Part shown: positions 8,575 through 16,395 of the stretch, one piece after another | Position numbering within the stretch: position 1 is the stretch's first letter | Layout: each line of letters begins with the position of its first letter | Origin: Thermoplasmata archaeon | GTDB lineage: Archaea > Thermoplasmatota > Thermoplasmata > Thermoplasmatales > Thermoplasmataceae | Reading direction: 5' to 3' | NCBI GenBank assembly: GCA_021794355.1 | Contig: JAJYRA010000041.1 | Location: 1 to 64,000, forward strand | DNA length: 64,000 nucleotides | Translations under genes and position numbers: made by a program | The notes under the pieces: generated by a model | What the model saw: the letters and a program-made list of their open reading frames with translations, nothing else | The model's database searches: none | What the model was told of the DNA's origin: nothing

Positions 8575-9447
8575 TCAGAATGTTCTGATAAGCAGTGCTA
8601 TAACGAATCCCAGTAGAACCCCCGTATTCAGGAAGGGCAACCCGGGAGCCGGTCTCTTTATGAAGCTGAACAGGGCAAACATTGCGACTATTCCACCCAG
8701 AAGTGGCAAAATGAAAAATGTTGTTGTTCCGCCGTAAAGGTAAGAGGATAAAACCATGACGTTTGGGATTGCAATATCTCCAAACCCTATCATGATGGCC
8801 CCCCTTTCCCTTCCCTCCTCCCTTGGCGCGTCTATATCGGTGTCTTTCATATCAAAATTCAAGTTTTCCGGAACTATGAAGAAGAGCGGCATATTGGAAG
8901 ATGTGGTGGCACGGGCAATGTCCAGCATATGTTTTGTCTTGTAAACGGCTATGTAATCGTAGACTGCAAAAACTATCATGAGTACTATGGCAGCGTAAAG
9001 CCCCAGATCCACTCCCCATATGGCAGCCAGACCTGCAGAAGTGAGGACTCCGGCAATATTTATAATGATCCAGTTCTGCCTGAAGAGAAGGAGATATAGA
9101 AATAATACGGGTGTTCCAAAACTGAGGAAATAGTATTCTGGGTAATTGATTGGAAGGAGGGCATAAAGGAGGCTTGAAACGATATAAATTACGAAAACCA
9201 TTGAAAGTACGAAGATAACCTTCAGTATTCCGGTTTTCTTTTTCTTCGAAACATACAGTATCACTGCAGACATCAGGATTACTGCCACAATGAAATATAA
9301 TACGTATCCAAACCCTGCAGATGTGTTCTGGCTCGGATTGGTTGGCGCAACACTCTCCAGTTCCAGAGCCATTACAAGACCTATGAGGGATGCTATGAGA
9401 AAAAGTATGGCTGTACCAGCCTCAGTGGCTATCTTTCTACTCTGCAT
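8575..9447 (-). CDS. Presenilin/signal-peptide-peptidase-like GxGD aspartyl protease
   Basis: A 290-aa integral membrane protease with about nine hydrophobic segments. The two catalytic aspartates stand out: D164 in AVYDYIAVYK (the YD motif) and D224 in IGFGDIAIPN (the GxGD motif). A PAL-like PGLPFL follows at 268-273. Archaeal members cleave transmembrane helices, including signal-peptide remnants, and one is the structural model for presenilin. The gene starts inside the 3' end of topA (11-nt overlap), so the two form an operon. All signature residues are intact. Natural substrates in archaea are unknown. Confidence 0.92.
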   Translation of the reverse strand: MQSRKIATEAGTAILFLIASLIGLVMALELESVAPTNPSQNTSAGFGYVLYFIVAVILMSAVILYVSKKKKTGILKVIFVLSMVFVIYIVSSLLYALLPINYPEYYFLSFGTPVLFLYLLLFRQNWIIINIAGVLTSAGLAAIWGVDLGLYAAIVLMIVFAVYDYIAVYKTKHMLDIARATTSSNMPLFFIVPENLNFDMKDTDIDAPREEGRERGAIMIGFGDIAIPNVMVLSSYLYGGTTTFFILPLLGGIVAMFALFSFIKRPAPGLPFLNTGVLLGFVIALLIRTF

Positions 9448-11866
9448 CTTTTACTCTCTTTGTGCTCTTTTTTGTCCCCGCGGGCTTTTTCCTTGCTTTT
9501 GAAGTGCTCTTTACGGATTTTGATCTTTTCTTCTTTTCCACTTCCTGTGTATCCTTTTTTTCCCTTTTATTACTTTCGCAAGAAAGGTTTGGGCAGATCT
9601 CCCTGCTACTGGTCCCAATGGTTACACCCAGAATTGGCGCATGGCAGTATTCGCAGGTCTTGCCAGTAATTTTGATCTCCCCTTTTTGTGGAAGTGCATA
9701 AGTTTGCCTGCATTTTGGGAAATTGGAACATCCGAGAAACCTCTTTCCATAACGGGATTGCCTTATAATCAGGTGGCCACCGTCTACCGGGCACAGCCCA
9801 ACATCCTTCCTCCCGGTGTTGAAGCTGCACTGGGGATCTATACAGAGCTTTTCAGGACTCTGGCCCCTTCTAATTACGGTGACAACCGGCCTTCCACATA
9901 CGGAACAATTTTCCTCTGATGGCTTTATGAGCCCCCTGATTTTGTGGTAAAAGTCAGCGCAATTTTCCCTCTCACACTTGAACCTTATGCTATCCCTGAT
10001 CTTTATGGCCTGGATCCTGGTGCCATCCAGATTGCATATGCCAACATCCGTTCCCGTTTCAAGGGCACCCCTTATGATGGATGATATGGAGGTCTGGTTT
10101 TTTTCAAGTTCATCAAGAACGTTTGTGAGCATCTGCCTTGACGCATTTACAACCTCCTCCTTTGTTCTTTCCCCCGTGGCTATATTATTCATGAAGGATT
10201 CCAGTTCAGCGGTCATATCGGCCTCGGCGATTTTAGAATCCACGGACATCACCCCATCTATCAATGACGTACCCAGGGCAGTTGGCCTTACGGGATTTCC
10301 TTCTATGAAACCCCTACTCTGTAATTTTTCCAGTATATCGTGCCTGGTGCTCTTTGTACCCAGGTTAAGATTTTCCATCTCCTTTATGAGTGAGGCCATA
10401 TCATACCTGGATGGGGGTTTTGTTTCACCCTCCTCTATTCTCCAGTTCTCTGCTTTTACGTTCTCACCCTTTTCAAGATCCGGATGGAATGTGTCCTTGA
10501 ATTTTCTATAAATGTATATGGATAGCCACCCCGGGTCCACAACCCTGGAACCGTTTGTTTTAAAAATGTAATTTTCTATGGATATGCCGGCAGATTTTAC
10601 CTCCCTCGTTCCTTCCCTGTACAGGGTGGCAAGAAACCTCCTGGCTATGAGTTCATATATCTTGGCTTCATCTGCTCTCAGGCTTTCCATTTTTGGAACT
10701 TCAGTGGGATATATGGGTGGGTGATCCGTGGCCTCCTTTCTTCCTCTTGAAGGAATGATCTTTTCCTGTTCCAGAACCATTTCTGCTTCCTTTTTGAGAG
10801 GGCTGTTTTTCAACTTTTCCACAATGGACTTGAGGTTGATGCTCCTCTGATAAACCGTGTTATCTGTCCTCGGGTAACTTATATAACCCCTGACATAAAG
10901 TGATTCTGCAATTTTCATGGCTCTTGAGGGCATAACACCAATTCTTGATGCTTCCCTCATGAATTCTGTTGTGTTGAAGGGGGCTGGCTTGTAAATCCTT
11001 TCCATTGATTTTTCAAAGTTTTCAACCCTTCCATCCTTTCCCAGTATTTTCTCCAGAATGCCCTTTGCCTTCCCCTGTTCCTTTAATCTTCCCTCTTCGT
11101 ATATACCGGTAAAAATGCCATCCTTAATGAAATCAACCTTCACTTCCCAGAATTTTTCAGGAACGAAATGCTCAATTTCCCTTTCCCTTTTCACTATGAG
11201 TCCCAGGGTGGGGGTCTGGACCCTTCCAATGGAAAGAAAATTTTTACCAAGCCTGTTTGTTACGAGTGAAAAGAATCTGGTGAGTGCAGCACCCCAGTAT
11301 AGATCAATTTCCTCCCTCGCTGCGGCGGAGTCCGAAAGATTGTAATCAACCTCTATGAAATTTGAAAATGCATCCTTGATTTCCCGTCCCGTTAAAGCAC
11401 TGAACTTAGCCCTTTTAACCTCACCCTTGAAGCTTTTCCCTTTCATTACAATATCCAGGGCTTCGGTTCCAATTAATTCCCCCTCACGATCGTAGTCGGT
11501 GGCTATGACAACTCTCTTCACGTCTGAAGAGAGTGATCTGAGACTTTCATATGCAGTCTTGTTTTTGGTATTATGAATTACCCTGGAGGAAACCAGTTCC
11601 TTCAAGTTGTCCAGTCTCCAGTCCTTAAGCGTTTTTGGAAAATCAATTTCCACTATGTGCCCGCTCAGGGGAACAAGGTAAAAGCCACCCACATCACTTT
11701 CATATTCTATGTAACTGAGGCCTTTCGATTTCTTCTGCTTGGACTTTCCATCCGACAAAAAGTAGGCAATTCTTCGCCCAGCATCTGCTTTTTCCGAAAT
11801 TATTAACGTGTCTGCCAATAGGTATCCCAATGTATTTTTATGATATATAATAATTTTTATTTTCAT
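9437..11866 (-). CDS. topA: DNA topoisomerase I (type IA) with C-terminal zinc fingers
   Basis: A type IA topoisomerase that relaxes negative supercoils through a 5'-phosphotyrosine link. An N-terminal Toprim domain (LIISEKADAGRRIAYFL and IATDYDREGELIG) is followed by the cleavage domain with GYISYPRTDNT, whose Tyr is the nucleophile. The C terminus has three four-Cys zinc ribbons and a long Lys/Arg tail that may bind DNA. The ATG at 11866 adds 16 atypical residues; the TTG at 11818 (LADTLIISEK) matches family starts better and lies about 25-30 nt from a TATA-like ATTATATAT in the minus strand, so the true protein may be 793 aa. It overlaps the presenilin-like gene downstream. Confidence 0.93.
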   Translation of the reverse strand: MKIKIIIYHKNTLGYLLADTLIISEKADAGRRIAYFLSDGKSKQKKSKGLSYIEYESDVGGFYLVPLSGHIVEIDFPKTLKDWRLDNLKELVSSRVIHNTKNKTAYESLRSLSSDVKRVVIATDYDREGELIGTEALDIVMKGKSFKGEVKRAKFSALTGREIKDAFSNFIEVDYNLSDSAAAREEIDLYWGAALTRFFSLVTNRLGKNFLSIGRVQTPTLGLIVKREREIEHFVPEKFWEVKVDFIKDGIFTGIYEEGRLKEQGKAKGILEKILGKDGRVENFEKSMERIYKPAPFNTTEFMREASRIGVMPSRAMKIAESLYVRGYISYPRTDNTVYQRSINLKSIVEKLKNSPLKKEAEMVLEQEKIIPSRGRKEATDHPPIYPTEVPKMESLRADEAKIYELIARRFLATLYREGTREVKSAGISIENYIFKTNGSRVVDPGWLSIYIYRKFKDTFHPDLEKGENVKAENWRIEEGETKPPSRYDMASLIKEMENLNLGTKSTRHDILEKLQSRGFIEGNPVRPTALGTSLIDGVMSVDSKIAEADMTAELESFMNNIATGERTKEEVVNASRQMLTNVLDELEKNQTSISSIIRGALETGTDVGICNLDGTRIQAIKIRDSIRFKCERENCADFYHKIRGLIKPSEENCSVCGRPVVTVIRRGQSPEKLCIDPQCSFNTGRKDVGLCPVDGGHLIIRQSRYGKRFLGCSNFPKCRQTYALPQKGEIKITGKTCEYCHAPILGVTIGTSSREICPNLSCESNKREKKDTQEVEKKKRSKSVKSTSKARKKPAGTKKSTKRVKDAE

Positions 11867-11913
11867 TCCTTATTTAAGCAAAGATTTAAAAATAGATTGA
11901 AATATGACGATCC

Positions 11914-13122
11914 ATGGCAGGAAAGATAAAAGAGATAGAAATATACAACATCAGCGAAAAAACTTCCGAGAAATCATCCCCCTGGAGTTCCACGATGATT
12001 ATTGTGAAGGTAACTACAAGCGATGGTTTCGTGGGATATGGAGAGGCGCCGACCACCCTGATGACACTCCCAGTAAAGGAGAGTGCAGAGGAAGTTAAAC
12101 GTGTCTTCTTGAATAAGAATGTCAATGAAGTTTACAAAAATACCATGGAATTTTACAAACACTCCTTTTATCTTTCCAGGTCAATGGAGGCCACTTCTGC
12201 TCTCAGTGCAGTTGAAATGGCCTGCTGGGATATAATTGGAAAGAGTTGCAAGGAACCAGTTTACAATCTGTTGGGAGGCAAGGTGAGGGACAGCATCAGG
12301 GCATACAGCAACGGATGGTATTCAGATTGCGTCACTGCAGATGATTTTGTGGATAAGGCTAAGGAAATAAAGAAAAAGGGGTTTGATGCGATCAAGTTCG
12401 ATCCCTTCGGAAACAATTATGATACCATAAATAAAAAGGGTCTGGAATCCGCAGAAAACATAGTGTCAAACCTGAGGGAGTCCTTCGGGGATTCGATGGA
12501 TCTACTCATTGAATATCACGGTAGGTTTTCCATGGAAGCTGCCAGGAAAGCAACCCAGATCCTGGATCCCTATGACTGCCTGTTTTTTGAAGAACCACTG
12601 CATCCCGAGTTGGAGATGAGGCTTCCTGAATTGAGGAGTGGCCTGAGCACACCCGTAGCCCTGGGAGAAAGGGTTCTCAATGCAAGGGACTTCATGCGCA
12701 ACATCGTGGAGGGAAAGGTGGATATCATACAGCCAGATGTTACAAATTCTAGGGGCATTCTGGAATCTTTCAAAATAGCAACTGTGGCCGATTCCTGGGG
12801 AGTTCCTGTAGCTTACCACAACGCCTTTGGACCCGTTCAAACCGCCGCAACCCTGAATCTGGACACGACCATAAACAATTTCCTCATCCAGGAGAGCTTC
12901 GAGGAATCCTGGCCCAACTGGAAGAAGAAACTGTTGAAAAGTGGATACAAAATCGAGAATGGACACTTCCACCTATCCGGAAAACCAGGACTTGGAATTG
13001 AAATGGATGAAAAGTCCCTGAAAGATCACATGGTTGATGGAATGGAACCCTTTGATCCGGATTCGCCACCTTGGGTGGTATCAGGTACATATGTAGGGGA
13101 GGGAACCGATGGAAAGCAGTGA
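11914..13122 (+). CDS. Sugar-acid dehydratase (gluconate/galactonate type), enolase superfamily
   Basis: A 402-aa mandelate-racemase/muconate-lactonising-type protein. These relatives in Thermoplasma and Picrophilus dehydrate D-gluconate or D-galactonate to the 2-keto-3-deoxy acid in the non-phosphorylative Entner-Doudoroff pathway. Capping domain residues ~1-125 precede a TIM barrel. Metal ligands and catalytic residues are visible as LLIEYHGRFS, FFEEPLHPE and VALGERV, and the barrel-end His is in VAYHNAFGP. Substrate choice cannot be decided from these motifs. It faces away from topA across a short AT-rich promoter and overlaps the next gene by 14 nt. Confidence 0.88.
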   Translation: MAGKIKEIEIYNISEKTSEKSSPWSSTMIIVKVTTSDGFVGYGEAPTTLMTLPVKESAEEVKRVFLNKNVNEVYKNTMEFYKHSFYLSRSMEATSALSAVEMACWDIIGKSCKEPVYNLLGGKVRDSIRAYSNGWYSDCVTADDFVDKAKEIKKKGFDAIKFDPFGNNYDTINKKGLESAENIVSNLRESFGDSMDLLIEYHGRFSMEAARKATQILDPYDCLFFEEPLHPELEMRLPELRSGLSTPVALGERVLNARDFMRNIVEGKVDIIQPDVTNSRGILESFKIATVADSWGVPVAYHNAFGPVQTAATLNLDTTINNFLIQESFEESWPNWKKKLLKSGYKIENGHFHLSGKPGLGIEMDEKSLKDHMVDGMEPFDPDSPPWVVSGTYVGEGTDGKQ

Positions 13123-14062
13123 AATTGCCACAAAGATTAATGAGCTCCAGCAGTTAAAGGATAGCCTTGAAAAAACAATAAAAGCTGCAGAGGAAAAAAA
13201 GAGGGAAATTGAAATCATGCTTCAGGGACTTATTAAGGTTGAATCCGCACAGATCCCCCAGGTTCGCATAGAAGAGGCAAAAAAAATTATTGCATCCTCC
13301 AGGGAACCTGTCCCCCACAGAACTAACAGGAAATTGTCCACTGGAGTTACTAAAATAGACGAATTGCTTCTTGGGGGTTTGCCCCTTCCATCAAACATTG
13401 TGCTCTTTGGTGCCCCATTCACTTCCAAGGATCTATTGGCCTCAAATTTCATGGCCAATTCATTGAAGGAAAACATTCCTGTGGTAATACTTACCGCTGA
13501 CAAGGATATAAATCAGATAAAGTACGAAATATCAAGATCACTCAATGTGGATCCTGACGTTGTTGAAGGCTTCGAGGATGAGGGGATGATAAGGTTCGTT
13601 GATGTCTACTCAAAGTCTATTCAATCCCAGAGTACATCAAAAAAGGCGGTGGTAATAGACAGTATTACAAACCTGAGTCTTATTCTTAAATCGGTTGAAA
13701 TCATAGAACAGGATATTCTTAAAAGCTACCCGTATTACAGGTTGGTGTTCATTTCCCTGACCGCCTTTGTTCCACAGTTTGATGAAAAGGTTTTCATGAA
13801 ATTTACACAGCAGTTTACCCAGAAGAGGAAGGCAAATAACTGTTCAGCTCTATATATGCTTGAGGATGGCCTTTTTGACCAGAAGGTGTTTGAGACCATC
13901 AGCTACATAATGGATGGGACCATAGAATTTAAGATTGTGAATTCAAAGCAATACGTGAAGGTGGTGGGCCTGTCCAATGCAAGGACAAGGGAATGGGTTG
14001 AGGTTTATAACCGTGGAGAGACCTTTGATCTTGGATCATTCTCACTGGAAAGGGTGAGATAA
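13109..14062 (+). CDS. KaiC/RadA-like protein with altered P-loop
   Basis: A 317-aa protein. The first ~45 residues form a coiled coil rich in Lys and Glu. A RecA/KaiC-like core starts at about residue 75 with STGVTKIDELLLGGLP, the usual KaiC entry. The Walker A position reads LFGAPFTSKDLL: the Lys remains, but the second Gly and the Ser/Thr after Lys are lost. The Walker B strand is present as AVVIDSITNLSLI. ATP hydrolysis is therefore doubtful. Archaeal KaiC-like and RadA-paralogue proteins act in signalling, motility or repair. The 14-nt overlap with the dehydratase suggests co-expression; the role is unknown. Confidence 0.78.
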   Translation: MESSEIATKINELQQLKDSLEKTIKAAEEKKREIEIMLQGLIKVESAQIPQVRIEEAKKIIASSREPVPHRTNRKLSTGVTKIDELLLGGLPLPSNIVLFGAPFTSKDLLASNFMANSLKENIPVVILTADKDINQIKYEISRSLNVDPDVVEGFEDEGMIRFVDVYSKSIQSQSTSKKAVVIDSITNLSLILKSVEIIEQDILKSYPYYRLVFISLTAFVPQFDEKVFMKFTQQFTQKRKANNCSALYMLEDGLFDQKVFETISYIMDGTIEFKIVNSKQYVKVVGLSNARTREWVEVYNRGETFDLGSFSLERVR

Positions 14063-14077
14063 ACATATTTTGTGTGA

Positions 14078-14098
14078 TGAAAAATTTTTTATTTTTCA
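14078..14098 (+). terminator. AT-only hairpin after the KaiC-like gene
   Basis: An 8-bp perfect stem (TGAAAAAT / ATTTTTCA) with a five-T loop begins 16 nt after the stop codon at 14062. The stem itself carries runs of T. It could end the dehydratase/KaiC-like transcript, although archaeal terminators usually need only T-tracts. Confidence 0.35.
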
Positions 14099-14256
14099 CA
14101 TAAAACCGCTCAGTCTGCCTGTCATTCATCATAATTCAGTCAAGGCTGAAATCATCACAGCGGTCATGGAGGTATAGCCCATAGGAGTGATAAGTCTTTT
14201 TATTATTGGTAATTGGTTAGTCTTTTGTGAACGTTATGTTCAGCCGTTGTGTGTTC

Positions 14257-14311
14257 TGAACCGAAAGATCCTTATATAATGAATGCATTATATTAATAGA
14301 ATGATTAAACT
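14257..14311 (+). promoter_or_regulatory. Palindromic promoter/operator, copy 2
   Basis: This is an inverted copy of bases 12-66, with two mismatches over 55 bp. It again shows TATAATG, 4 nt, CATTATA and ends in the ATG ATT AAA CT of a small frame at 14301. Similarity stops just after the start codon, so the conserved part is the promoter. Confidence 0.5.
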
Positions 14312-14499
14312 CCCCGCCAAAACACCAAGGAATCAGGAAATTCCAGAGGGCATTGAGACCATTCGTGATCTACCGGAAGGTATCGGACGGTTTCCGATCA
14401 CATAACGGCGCGAGGATGTGTGACATCATATTCTCGCAATACTACACCTCAAAGCTCAGGAAGGATAATTTCATCAAAGGATACCCACTGCTGCCATGA
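14301..14499 (+). pseudogene. Broken small gene behind the duplicated promoter
   Basis: The ATG at 14301 opens a 34-codon frame (MIKLPAKTPRNQEIPEGIE...) ending at 14405. A second frame (MCDIIFSQYYTSKLRKDNF...) runs 14416-14499. The second resembles the C-terminal part of vapB (DFYSATYSRKLKK). I read the pair as a frameshifted antitoxin-like gene, with no toxin after it. The rest of 14063-14673 shows nothing recognisable. Confidence 0.35.
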
Positions 14500-14673
14500 C
14501 ACAAAGAAAGAATCCAAAACCGGGATAGCCCGTCTATCACAATTCACTGACTAATTACGCTTTAGGTAGAGAAAGTAAACAAAAATGATTACTTATGATA
14601 TACATAACAAGGAGCACTCCTGTCTAAAGTGTACAGATATTAATATACTGCATTGTGGCGGTGTTCCGCAAGC

Positions 14674-15093
14674 TCATGCGCTTTGGACTGCCCTTGCGCA
14701 GAGTTCTACCACAGTAGTTGCATCCTTTTTGTAGTATTCGTATTTTGCCTTAAGCTCTTCCATCGTTGTCTTGGTCTCAAAAATATATCCGCTGGCAGCT
14801 CGAAGCCCTAGTAGAGCGTTGAACACATCCACACTCTCCTCGATGTGCCCCTTAAAGTCCTTAGGTATGCGGTTGTCGCTTTTGACGCTGAAAGCGAAAA
14901 TATCACCTATTGCATGGGTCTTGGGTACATCTATGCCTATACGCATTAGAACCGCTTTCATTGATATCTCTACAGACATTTCGAGGCTGTAGAGCGCCGA
15001 ATCATAATTGCTATGGCTGGCATTGAGCTCCGCTGAAGCAAGCCATCTCTTTGCGCTTCCAATCGCATCTGAAGCTATTCCTTTATATTCCAC
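14674..15093 (-). CDS. HEPN-domain protein (HEPN/MNT module)
   Basis: A 139-aa all-helical HEPN protein: AIGSAKRWLASAELNASHSNYDSALYSLEMSVEISMKAVLM is the family's first two helices, followed by the VPKTHAIGDIF turn. HEPN partners of minimal nucleotidyltransferases are RNase toxins in several archaeal and bacterial systems. The strict RxxxxH ribonuclease motif is not obvious here, so activity is uncertain. The ATG lies inside the end of the upstream MNT gene (19-nt overlap), so the pair is one operon. Confidence 0.8.
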   Translation of the reverse strand: MEYKGIASDAIGSAKRWLASAELNASHSNYDSALYSLEMSVEISMKAVLMRIGIDVPKTHAIGDIFAFSVKSDNRIPKDFKGHIEESVDVFNALLGLRAASGYIFETKTTMEELKAKYEYYKKDATTVVELCARAVQSA

Positions 15094-15668
15094 TTTACCA
15101 CCACATTATTGTTGATTATGCGCTTTTCGTAATCCACATCCGCCCTTATGCTGTTCAGAAAATCCGTAAGCACGCTGTTACGTTCAAACAGTATAACCCC
15201 ATCTTCAAGGAAGTCTATGTATATAGGTCTAAAACTGTTCAGATCGTCTGAACTCAGCAGCAGTGGGCTTATGCGCAGATTGAGTCCCTCATCAACCAGC
15301 GGTTTCCTATGCTCTTCTTGAGCTTTTATTATTCCTTCGACCTTTTCGAAATTCGAGATTGCTCTGCCATCTACTACGATAAGAAGATCTGTGTCGCTGT
15401 ACTTCGAGAAACTTCCCTTTGCCACAGAGCCGAAAAGCATTACGCCCTGCACGTGCATATCCGCTGCCACAGCACTTACAAAATGGTTTATATAATTGCG
15501 CAACTCCTTCTTCATCCGCAGGAAGCGCATCCTCCGTCCAACAAACTCGTTGACCACGTCTTTGTAACTCATCTTCCGTCCGGAAAGCGAAGAAAGCATC
15601 TCCTTTGCGGAATTCAGTTCTGCGTATGCTTTCTCGTCCATAAGCATCTGCCTGTATTTGTTTGCCAT
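15075..15668 (-). CDS. Minimal nucleotidyltransferase (MNT) partner of HEPN
   Basis: A 197-aa protein. An N-terminal helical region includes MSYKDVVNEFVGRRMRFLRM. The nucleotidyltransferase core from about residue 70 has MLFGSVAKGSFSKYSDTDLL, the GSxAKG...SDxDL signature with both catalytic aspartates. In characterised pairs the MNT protein AMPylates and silences the HEPN RNase, so it acts as the antitoxin. The gene starts at an ATG behind a TATA-rich run (about 15680-15700) and overlaps the HEPN gene. Confidence 0.84.
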   Translation of the reverse strand: MANKYRQMLMDEKAYAELNSAKEMLSSLSGRKMSYKDVVNEFVGRRMRFLRMKKELRNYINHFVSAVAADMHVQGVMLFGSVAKGSFSKYSDTDLLIVVDGRAISNFEKVEGIIKAQEEHRKPLVDEGLNLRISPLLLSSDDLNSFRPIYIDFLEDGVILFERNSVLTDFLNSIRADVDYEKRIINNNVVVKWNIKE

Positions 15669-15712
15669 GGTATTAATGTATATAACATATATATATAAAT
15701 CTTATGTATATG

Positions 15713-16353
15713 ACTATGGCGGAAATTGTCCGGTGGATTTTTTGACATATACCATCACATGGCGATGGAATTTCGCAATACATAGGCTTTATCCATCAGT
15801 TCATCATTGTATGCGTTATCAGACAATGAATCATTGACTCTCATATCCGTTGCTTTATCTCCCAGTTTTAAGATCTTGTTCTTTGTCATTCCTTGTTTCT
15901 TGACCGGTTTCCAGTATTTTGAATTGACCATGTTCCGAAACATTGCTAATGTTACCTTAATCTTGACAAGTATCTTTCCTGTAGTACCCATATGGGTACT
16001 ACACTAATAAACGTCTCAGAACACCGTGTTTTCCTCAAGAAATGATACAAAAATTGATGGTTGATTTTGCTACAACCCTATAATCACATTACTCAAATTA
16101 TGCAATAAATAGGCTTTATCCCTCATTTCGTTATTGTATGTATTCTCAGCCAATGAATTACTGATCTTTGTTTCTATTGGTTTATCTATCAGATTCAGAG
16201 TATTCTTTCCCACTTTTGCTCTTATGGTTTCTTACAGTTGTTAGCGTAACTGGTGATTACATAATACATTTTGATTGCTTCTAAGTCCGGTATTTTTCGT
16301 AAGAAATGATACAAATCATAATTATAGTGTCAACTGCATATAACCGCCATAGT
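15713..16353. mobile_element. Composite MITE: two fused diverged copies
   Basis: The left end at 15713-15726 reads ACTATGGCGGAAAT and the right end at 16344-16353 reads CCGCCATAGT, an inverted pair. Inside are two tandem, diverged copies of one ~310-bp unit, joined near 16050 at AGAAATGATACAAA, so one internal end of each is lost. The second copy is very like the single element at 31042-31354. On the minus strand all three encode related C-terminal peptide remains (for example KAYVLRNSIAM, here in the frame 15755-15991), so the MITE probably derives from the 3' end of a transposase gene. The whole 15669-16395 gap is this element plus a promoter. Confidence 0.7.
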
Positions 16354-16366
16354 TACGTGGCATAAG

Positions 16367-16374
16367 TTTATAAA
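16367..16374 (+). promoter_or_regulatory. TATA box of the methyltransferase operon
   Basis: TTTATAAA lies 22-29 nt before the GTG start at 16396 and 14 nt after the right end of the MITE. The spacing fits an archaeal leaderless transcript. It is probably the main promoter of the four-gene restriction operon. Confidence 0.5.
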
Positions 16375-16395
16375 TGACCGCTATGTCAGTGTATT

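Noticed and set aside
9978-10511. A 177-codon plus-strand frame within topA
   Set aside because: Exact antisense to conserved topoisomerase coding sequence; hydrophobic shadow of Lys/Glu-rich codons.
11914-13122. The enolase-superfamily protein as the DgcA partner of DUF1611 in D-glutamate breakdown
   Set aside because: It lies 39 kb from the DUF1611 gene, and its sequence fits the gluconate/galactonate dehydratases typical of Thermoplasmatales sugar metabolism.
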